The position numbers were made by a program, and so were the translations under genes. Below are positions 48,601 to 64,000 of a DNA stretch of 64,000 bases, one piece after another. This stretch comes from Channallabes apus (lineage: Eukaryota > Chordata > Actinopteri > Siluriformes > Clariidae): the NCBI GenBank assembly GCA_030522415.1, contig CM060106.1, forward strand, positions 28,726,985-28,790,984, written 5' to 3'. The notes under the pieces were generated by a model. That model did no database searches. It worked only from the letters and a program-made list of their open reading frames with translations, and was not told the DNA's origin. Within the stretch, counting starts at the first letter, position 1. Each line of letters starts with the position of its first letter.

Positions 48601-48653
48601 ATTGCTCTGGGTTTGATTGCAGATTGAGTCATTCACACCTAGGAGCATTAACA

Positions 48654-48711
48654 ATGCACACACTTCTGCTTGTCCTGATCACACCTGGACTGGTGTTATT
48701 TCAGACAATGG
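48654..48711 (+). CDS. cd44: CD44-like exon 1, signal peptide
   Basis: ATG at 48654 opens MHTLLLVLITPGLVLFQTM and ends in phase 1 at a consensus GTGAGT donor. It sits about 100 bp downstream of a TATA box. Confidence 0.78.
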
Positions 48712-49105
48712 GTGAGTGAATGTTGAATTTATAACGGTTTAATTTCGAATGCAATTATTTGGTAGATGATCATCCCTGAAAGAAATTTTAAATCCAATCT
48801 CAGCACAGGTAGGTTAATAGTGTTGACAATGTGATGAAAAGTGTTAAAACAAAAACTTTTCATGACTTAATAAATCATAAGTCAGGTTAAAGGTCAACAA
48901 GGCAACGGGAGATCTGTAAAATCTTATTGCCCAATAAAATTTTTCTTTTATTCACCCACACACAAAACAAGAAAAAAAAGTAGGTAAATTAACAGAATAA
49001 TAGAATAATAATGTTAGCCTTAGAACAAAGATTCCTGAGTCCTCGTTAGTCATGGAGTTTACACAATAGCTTATATAAATGATTTGTGTGCGGACATTTT
49101 CCTGA

Positions 49106-49204
<99 letters not shown>

Positions 49205-52200
49205 GATATAATATAAGTCCTGAATTACCTACAGAAGCCATTGTTGTTTTTGAATAAATGGAATTGGCACTATTTGACACAAAAGACTATCAGTGATGAA
49301 ACGTGAATGTACTGTAACGTGACTTATCTTGGTCTTTTGAGGATGTCGTGCCATTGTCAGGAACCGGATAGATTTCTATACAGGAATATCTAAGAGACTT
49401 ATCAGTAGATATCAATTCCCAAAGCTCTACTGAAAAAAAATAATAACAGTGAACACGTTGAGGTGTTGAAAATGAAAAATGAGACGGAACAAATTCTGTA
49501 CTAGTGAGATATGTACTGAAAATAAGTGATTTTTTTTTTGTTTGTTTGTTTGTTTGTTCTACGGTACATACATAAACATATGCATAAACATATACATGGA
49601 CTGCATGCACTCTCCCTTACATTATTATGCAACTGGAAAATGTGAAACATTTTGTGAAACAAACTTGGATACAACTGAAGGTTTTCATGGGAACCATACT
49701 AACATGGATATGGTTCACATTTCATGTTTTATCACAGCGCCCGTAAAATCGAGACTAGCAGGGGCGGGTAGAGCGGACAGAAACCTCACAGGATCAGATT
49801 AACATCTGAGAACAAGCAGTGTCTCTGCTGCTAAATATTCTGAGGTCAATACACTGTACATACAAATATACAGCTTAAATAGTGTCTGTGACGGCACGGA
49901 CACGGCTATTGGTGTGTTATTAAAAAGCATGGATGTTGCAGCGGTGAGGTTTTCTGCATAGATTTTAATTAAATTTATGAAAGAAAATATAGCTCAGCTC
50001 CAGCCAAAAATGGAGTGTTGAAGACAGGACAAATGTCAGCTGGTGTTTATTCAAACCCCAACTGTCCAGTTTGAGTGAGTTTGTGCCCACTGTAGCCTCA
50101 GATCCCTGTTCTTGGCTAACGGGAGTAGTCGAAGGCCTGATTTATTATTTTTTGGCTCTTTTCACTCATCCGCCCCAAGCTTCACGTTTTGTGCATTCTG
50201 ACATACTCTTCTGCTAGAAACATTATTAAAAAGTGTGCTTATGTAAAATATCTGACTTTCTCTTTAGATTTCTCTCTCATTAACGAGTCATTTCAATCCC
50301 CAAAATTAATACTCACTGAATTTTTTTGTTTTGTTTTGTGTCATTCTTTGTAAATTCTAGCCAGTATTTATTTGTGCATGAAAATCCCAGAATATCGCCA
50401 GATTTGAAAATATTAAAATCAACCCTTCTGGTACAAAGCACCATGCCACAGTGGAAATAACTAAAATTGCATTTTATCTATTCTGTTATACAATCATTTA
50501 CTGATTTTTTTTTTTTTCTCCTGTCACATAAAAGGCTGATTTGTTTTTTTTAATACTGTAAATGAATGAGAGAATGCACAGGTATTGAAGTGGCTGGTGA
50601 ATGTACAGTACTGTATATACACTCAGCAACCCCAACCTACCAGTGAGTTTCTTCTATTAATTCTGGCCGTTCAGTTTTTATTTCCTCCATAATATGATTA
50701 GTGTTGAATGATAAAGTTATATAACCCATACAATGACGTGTGGCTTTGATAAGCACTGGAGAGCCAAATCAATAATAGAATGCCAGGTAGCAGAAATGAG
50801 CAGAAAATCCATCAAAGAACAACTCAAAATAAAATAAGGAGTGAATCTAATTTGGAATTGCTAATGTACATAAAAATAGTAAAATGTTCCCCCTATTAAA
50901 ATTAAACCATCAAACTTATATATATGAGCTGTGTAAGTGATCTGGATGTACAACCCACTTTTTCACTTTAGACATGATACTTGTATAAGAGTCCTGGGTA
51001 TTGGATACCCTATATCCGTGTAGAACATTTTCAATGCCAAGCTATGCGTGAAAGCAGGAGAGATTAACAAAGGTTGTATCCAGTTGTATTCCACTGCTAA
51101 AGGCGATGTGGCTAAGCACAACACCATTCATTACACTTTCAATGATCCACCCACACATGTGAAATGTTTGAAATACATTGATTACACCTCTAAAAGAACT
51201 ACTCAGGGTTTTTTTGTTAACACACCCTGAAACTCACAGTTACTGCATGTCTGAACAGGATCTCCTGGTTGGTCTAAGAACTCTCTAGAATAAGAGTAGG
51301 ATCTAATAATCGTATAATATCATATATCATCTAACTGTTTAAAAAAAAATTTTTAAACCATGCCAATTTATCTCAGAGATCAATCATACAGACGACGAAT
51401 AACTGGTCTGTTGCATAAATAAGATGGAAACTGTTCCTTTCTTCCTCGTCAGTCAGAGTGGCGTTCGACAATCACAATTTTCTATTAGCTTAGAAAACAG
51501 AATAAACATTGTTACTGTAAGGAATGAGAAACAGTTTGAAAAGCTTGAGATGTTAATCTTGGAAAGAAACTCATATTGGGACCAATACAAGAGATACATG
51601 TAGTAAACTTGGAATTGCTATGACATACAGTACGATATTGCTATAAAGAAAAATTATTTAAAGATAATAACTAGTCAGTTTTCTTTTCATATGTAATATG
51701 AATGAATATTCTTTTCTCACATAGGGCTGACTGCACATCCCGAACCAGATCCAGGCTTCCTTGAAGATGCAATGGCTGAGGGTTTTATAGTCGGCACTGA
51801 AGAGCGTACCAAAACTGAGACACCACAAGATAATTACAACGGCATTATCACCCATGACTCACATAACCAAGAAGCAAGTCAGTCCCAGTTTCAGAAAGCT
51901 AGTCTGCGAACAGGAACTCCAGAGGCTAGTGCCGAGCTCACTAGAGAAAATACTAAGGAACTTCCAAAGAATGAGAGTGCTGCTGTTTCGACCACAGTTG
52001 GCTCAAGAAAAAACACTGCATCAACCTTTGAGGAGACTGCTGAAGGTTCTGGTATCCTCAGTGAGGAAGTTATTAAACTGCACGCTCCAGTGATACAGTC
52101 CACCATGGAAAATGCTGATGCGGTGGACATTGAAAGTGAAAGGTCTTTAAACAATCCGAGTTTAAAGACTCTCAATGAGAAAAAAGATGATTACAATATG

Positions 52201-53020
52201 ATTGATGGATCTGGGATGTGGCCGGAAGTTTCGTCAACACTTGCACCAAACATTATTGACAAAAATAATGTGGAATTTGTAAAAACCGTTGTAGAAGCAG
52301 AACAACCCTCCGATACAAGTAATACAAAGCCAGAAAAGCCAGGTATTCCATCATCTAATCACTATGAAGTAGAACAAAATATATTTCTGGAAAATTACAT
52401 GTACACTGTGAGAAAAAAATTACGTTAAAAACAGAACATAATATTTAATCAAGTTAAATCTCAGATTTTTTTCCTTCTGTGCTGTTTCCAGGCAAAACAA
52501 GTCGAAACCTGGTTCCTGAACATGATGCACAAGCTGAAGGGGTCAAAGAAGGCACACCTGGTGGGTTTATGTACAGTAATAACATTGTATGGACATTACC
52601 AATTTTATTTCTTTTTTGTTAAACCCTGTTTAATCATTACATCATTCTGTGCCTGTTCTGTCTAGGTTGGCTGCTCATCTTAGCATTATGCTTGACACTT
52701 GCAGCTGTTATCTGCGTGTTTGTTGGAATCGGCACCAAAGACATGTACTTGTTTTACATTATAAACATATAACAAAGACCCACAAGGGATATGAAGCATA
52801 CTTAGGGTCCATTAATTTGAATGAATATTACTGCTTTGGAATTCACATCCCACAAATATCAACAGTGTATACTGTATTTAAAGTTGTTTTCAGACTTTAT
52901 TGTAAGCATCAACAAATAGCTAGAATATATATACTGTATATGTGGGGGGGGGGGGGTGTTTTATTGTATAAATATAAATAATGAGCCTAATATTTGAGTA
53001 GATCATAAAATAAGAAAACA

Positions 53021-53062
<42 letters not shown>

Positions 53063-53285
53063 CTTTTCATTTTTTCTCATGTTTAGGTGGTATGGGCCCA
53101 CTAGGCAATGCCTCAACGGCAACTCCACAGGGTCAAATAACCATTCAGAATATAATAAAGCAGCGACTCTTACACTGTCCGAGAAGGAGCGGATGGCACT
53201 CATGAGCGCGCAAAAGAAAGAAACACAGGAAACAGACTGTTCCATCAGCCTTGAAGAACCTCCAGAAAAAGAATATTTGATGTAG
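48654..53285 (+). CDS. cd44: CD44-like type I membrane protein without a Link domain (5 coding exons)
   Basis: Exons 48654-48711, 51725-52342, 52492-52560, 52666-52744 and 53087-53285 join in phase to 1,023 nt, 340 residues. The product has a signal peptide (about 1-18), a 206-codon Ser/Thr/Glu-rich stem with Ser-Gly sites next to acidic residues (EGSG, DGSG: likely glycosaminoglycan sites) and an NES sequon. One membrane span follows (about 250-270, WLLILALCLTLAAVICVFVG), then a 66-residue tail. Identity rests on position between APIP and SLC1A2, on phase-1 exons throughout, and on a 79-bp membrane exon of phase 1-2, as I recall for human CD44. The Link (hyaluronan-binding) exons normally after the signal exon are not found in the 3-kb first intron, and the tail lacks the basic ERM-binding cluster. 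It may be a diverged CD44 paralogue or an unrelated stem protein. Expression is unknown. Confidence 0.72.
49111..49198. repeat. (TA)n microsatellite
   Basis: An 88-bp TA array in the first intron of the CD44-like gene; the longest TA run in the window. Confidence 0.98.
51725..52342 (+). CDS. cd44: CD44-like exon 2, extracellular stem
   Basis: Acceptor TTCTCACATAG, donor CCAG|GTATTC. 618 nt, phase 1-1. The frame stays open to 52428 past the donor, but only the 52342 exit keeps phase with the membrane exon. An alternative GTGAGA donor at 52409 would put a stop in the next-but-one exon. Confidence 0.8.
52492..52560 (+). CDS. cd44: CD44-like exon 3, juxtamembrane
   Basis: 69 nt, phase 1-1, encoding KTSRNLVPEHDAQAEGVKEG. 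Acceptor CTGTTTCCAG, donor GTGGGT. A cassette of this phase could be skipped without a frameshift, as CD44 variable exons are. Confidence 0.72.
52666..52744 (+). CDS. cd44: CD44-like exon 4, transmembrane
   Basis: Acceptor TTCTGTCTAG. 79 nt encode the membrane span and GIGTKD. The donor used is ACAT|GTACTT, the only GT that gives the phase 2 needed by the last exon. It is weak. Confidence 0.75.
53020..53063. repeat. (AAT)n microsatellite
   Basis: A 44-bp AAT array ending 23 bp before the last CD44-like exon, close to its branch-point region. Confidence 0.95.
53087..53285 (+). CDS. cd44: CD44-like exon 5, cytoplasmic tail
   Basis: Acceptor CATGTTTAG. Encodes WYGPTRQCLNGNSTG through LSEKERMALMSAQKKE to KEYLM and a TAG stop at 53283-53285. 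Exon start phase matches the human last exon (joining R-C-G), but the residues differ strongly. Confidence 0.72.
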
Positions 53286-56251
53286 TTCTAGTTGGAATGA
53301 AAAGGAAGTGAAGCCCTGACCAAACATGAGCTAAAAACCAAAGAGTTCATTTGGTTTAAAATGTTTTTGTTTGTTTGTATGTTTTTTTGTTTCAATGTAA
53401 TACTGTATAGTAGTCAGCCTAATTTTTAACGTTGATGTGCTTTATGGATAAATGCTGATCAGGTTACAGACAAACCACACTTTAATGAAATGCACTTCTG
53501 ACTGTAAATCCTTTCCGTTTCCACTTGCAGCTTACAAATCACATTCTTTTTTTACTCTTTAATTATAAGCAGGAATTTGCACCTTTTTTCATTGTCTTGG
53601 TTTAAATGTTGATAGGAAATTGTTCAACTGATTACAGTGAATAATTAGATAATTTGTAGGGAAAGTGTTATTAAACTATTTGGGAATGTTGTACCACTAT
53701 TTCACTATTATTATTTGTAAATACACGCCTGTAAGTACTGTGTACTAAAATATTATGATTTTGGACATTCAAGCACAAAACGACGAAATTCTACTGTTTT
53801 TTTTTTCTTTTTTTTTTTTGTCATGCATCTGTTTGTGTAAGAAATTTGTAATAAGCTTAGTGATATGATGTATGATGTACAAGGACCACATACTCCTACA
53901 ATAACATGAGCAAATTATTAATGAACTTATTATTGTTTACATGCACAAGGCTCCTAATAACAATCTGTCCTATTATTCTAATACACTTCCTTCCTATAAT
54001 ATAGACTAAAATGTCTGTCCCTATTTCATCTTCATTCCTGTTGTTTTCATGGAGTGGAGAGGACATCATCTTGATGAAGAGAACTGGACAATTTGTGGAG
54101 CGATGTATACTTTAGTTTATTTGAGCCCAAAATTAAAGACATGAAAAATAAACTTTTGCATTATTTACAACCGAACATCCATAGAAAATCTTTTGCTTTG
54201 AAAAAAATGTATCGCGTGTTAAATCTGAAGTTACACAGAAGACAAAACAAACCAAAAACATCAGACAATAAAGCACTGTACACACATTCATCAGAATATG
54301 AAAATAATTCCTGGTTGTTTTGTCAGGCCCTGCCTGAGCATGTACACCTGTACTTTACCACGGTTGTACTCACTATGTTCCTGATATTAAACGCAACCAC
54401 TGATTTGTAATTTAGATAAGTTAAATTATTCTGGCACTAAAAGTAACAATGAAGAAATATTATGTACACTATATCCTTTAAATGACCAGTACATGTACTG
54501 TATAGTATCCTCTAGGTTTTTTTTGCATTAATGGTCACTAATATGATAAATAAAAATGTATACTAAAATGAAAATAAGTATTACACCTATACAGTACACC
54601 TATTAGCCACACCAGAAAAATAACTAATTCTAACAGATGTCTGACAAAATATTTTTTATCCAGATTTGAATGCTATTTGTCTATGGTAAAGTAAACAAGA
54701 AATAAAAGCTTACTACCAGTCTTGTAAAACTGTACATTATTATATTTCAGGGTTATGTACGAAAACACAAAGTGCAAAGAGGCACTTTAATATGAAGAGC
54801 AAAATATTAAACAGTTAAAAGTCATTACAGGTCATTACTGTACAAATAAAGGGTGCATTTTCATGGTGAATCAGAGAGGATTCCATTTTTTCCATTAACA
54901 TTTTTCTTTTTTTTTCCGTCCCCCTATTTAAATACATCATTGACAGTGTGTGTGTGTGTGTGTGTGTGTGTGATGTGTAATGAGAGCCTTATATAACACT
55001 ACTGCGGCAATGCAGCAAAATCCATTCAGTTTAACTCTTTTCTTGAAATTTAGACATAGTTTACTTTGTGCGAGACTACAGCAAGTGGTTTTGTAATTAA
55101 CATTACTTATCTTCCAGTACAGTTTACAGTGTATTCACGACTTGGGTTTTAATATAAATTTGAAATTTTAATTAAATGTGTGCCTAAATGCTTGAGCCGC
55201 ATACATAGTGCACAAACTTTAGAATTATGTCAGCATGCCGAATTGTTTGATCATCTCTTAATTATGCACACTGTAATTCATGGATCTGAATAAGTTGTCC
55301 TAATATAGGGACTCATTTCTCAGTGTTTGATAATAGCTTTTGTGTCTGTTTTTGCAGTGTAATTGCTTGCATGGAATTTGTTTTGGTCATCAAAATAGGC
55401 CTTGAAGGCAAAATCCAGCCATTGGTTGATGGTTGTAAATTTTGGGGTGTGGGTTGGGGGAAGGTGGATTCCGGGAGGAGATGCTGGGGGGTTGGGATAG
55501 CTCTTACGGTAACAGGCTGATCTCGAGTGCTGCCACCAAGTCTTAACCCATCAAAGCCAAGTTTGTGAGGGCAAATACAGTAATTATATATTACGTATAC
55601 ATTCATATCTTTCCACTAGCGGTGAGCCCTAGCATTTTTGGCTACATATTAATTTCTGATTAACAAGTACAAAAGAAATTGTGAGGGTAGTAGATGGGGT
55701 CCTGCATGCTCTTGGGCAGTCTTGGCCCCCAATGATAATGAAATCATTCTCTAGACACACCATGGATGTTATTTTGGACAAAACATTTAATTTGGTCCCT
55801 AAACCTGACCTGGAACTAAAATCTTCACACACTGCCATAAATATACAATATAGTGATTTTCCGATCGCTACCATTTGTTCATCAGGTCATGTTTCCCGGT
55901 TTATCAGCCAATCATTGGATTTCTAGTTAAAGTTTAGGGATCATGGGGTCTTACTCAAGATCCCAGCAATAAGCAGGTTTGGACCTCACTTAAGGGCATA
56001 AGACCGCCCTATCCCTGTGCTCCCTAACCGCAGAATGGTGGGCAAATTTTAATCTAAGTCAGCCAGTTAAATAGGAGCTGATGATATATTGTACAGTATG
56101 TGCAAGTATAATACATGCAAATAGCTATTCAATGCTTTTCATAATTATCATAAATCTGAAGTTAAATTTTTATTTAAATAGTTTTCCCCCCCGCCCAGAA
56201 TAGCAAGCTTGTAGGACTTGAGATAAGGCAAAGCTGGATCTTTGTGCTGTG
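53286..56251. other. Convergent intergenic region, CD44-like and SLC1A2 3' ends
   Basis: The left part should hold the CD44-like 3' UTR (candidate AATAAA at 54147-54152) and the right part that of SLC1A2 on the minus strand. A 97-codon minus frame at 55313-55606 and an 81-codon one at 55629-55874 have no recognisable domain. (GT)n at 54946-54972. Confidence 0.5.

Positions 56252-64000
<7,749 letters not shown>

Noticed and set aside
52343..52428. Extension of the CD44-like stem frame to its stop at 52428
   Set aside because: Phase and homologous exon structure require the donor at 52342. The extension would give a secreted truncated form; possible as an isoform but unsupported.
55313..55606. 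Pro-rich minus frame as a possible SLC1A2 terminal exon
   Set aside because: No EEPWK ending and no pyrimidine-rich acceptor. The real terminal exon with VIEEEPWKQE was found at 56252-56323.

Overview
This is nuclear DNA of a bony fish. It carries introns with GT-AG borders, vertebrate genes in conserved order, long dinucleotide microsatellites, and a dense load of typical teleost repeats: Mermaid-type tRNA-derived SINEs, many Tc1/mariner families, hAT-type non-autonomous elements, RTE and L2-like LINE remnants, a piggyBac remnant and a solo LTR. The abundance of Mermaid-like SINEs and of the L2-like repeat makes a catfish or another otophysan the most likely source. That placement is inference.

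Layout. 1-31.5 kb is a gene-poor, repeat-rich block in which I find no convincing exon. It includes an RTE-type LINE remnant (1686-3172), a Russian-doll cluster at 4158-8942 (Tc1 split by piggyBac, which is split by two hAT elements, one of which holds a solo LTR), paired L2-like copies, a hAT element, a mariner and a second Tc1 family, and Mermaid SINEs throughout. 31.6-43.9 kb, minus strand, holds complete APIP (methylthioribulose-1-phosphate dehydratase, methionine salvage) in seven coding exons, with introns full of Tc1 debris. 48.65-53.29 kb, plus strand, holds a five-exon type I membrane protein. Its position and exon phases identify it as CD44-like, but no hyaluronan-binding Link domain is visible. 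56.25-63.7 kb, minus strand, holds the 3' eight coding exons of SLC1A2 (EAAT2 glutamate transporter); the gene continues past the right edge. A Tc1 copy with an intact DDE core sits in one of its introns.

The order APIP - CD44 - SLC1A2, with CD44 and SLC1A2 convergent, matches human 11p13 (EHF-APIP-PDHX-CD44-SLC1A2). PDHX, which lies between APIP and CD44 in human, is not seen. The three genes are not functionally linked; they are a conserved neighbourhood. APIP acts in cytosolic methionine salvage, the CD44-like protein would be at the cell surface, and SLC1A2 clears glutamate at the plasma membrane.

Exon boundaries were placed by eye from splice signals, codon phase and family conservation. 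Repeat family names are assigned from recognised consensus features and were not checked against a database. I found no evidence of an undescribed multi-gene system. The most interesting items are the Link-less CD44-like gene, a GC-AG intron in SLC1A2, an 87-nt in-frame mini-intron in APIP, a palindromic Tc1, and microsatellites grown from one fixed position inside Mermaid SINEs.
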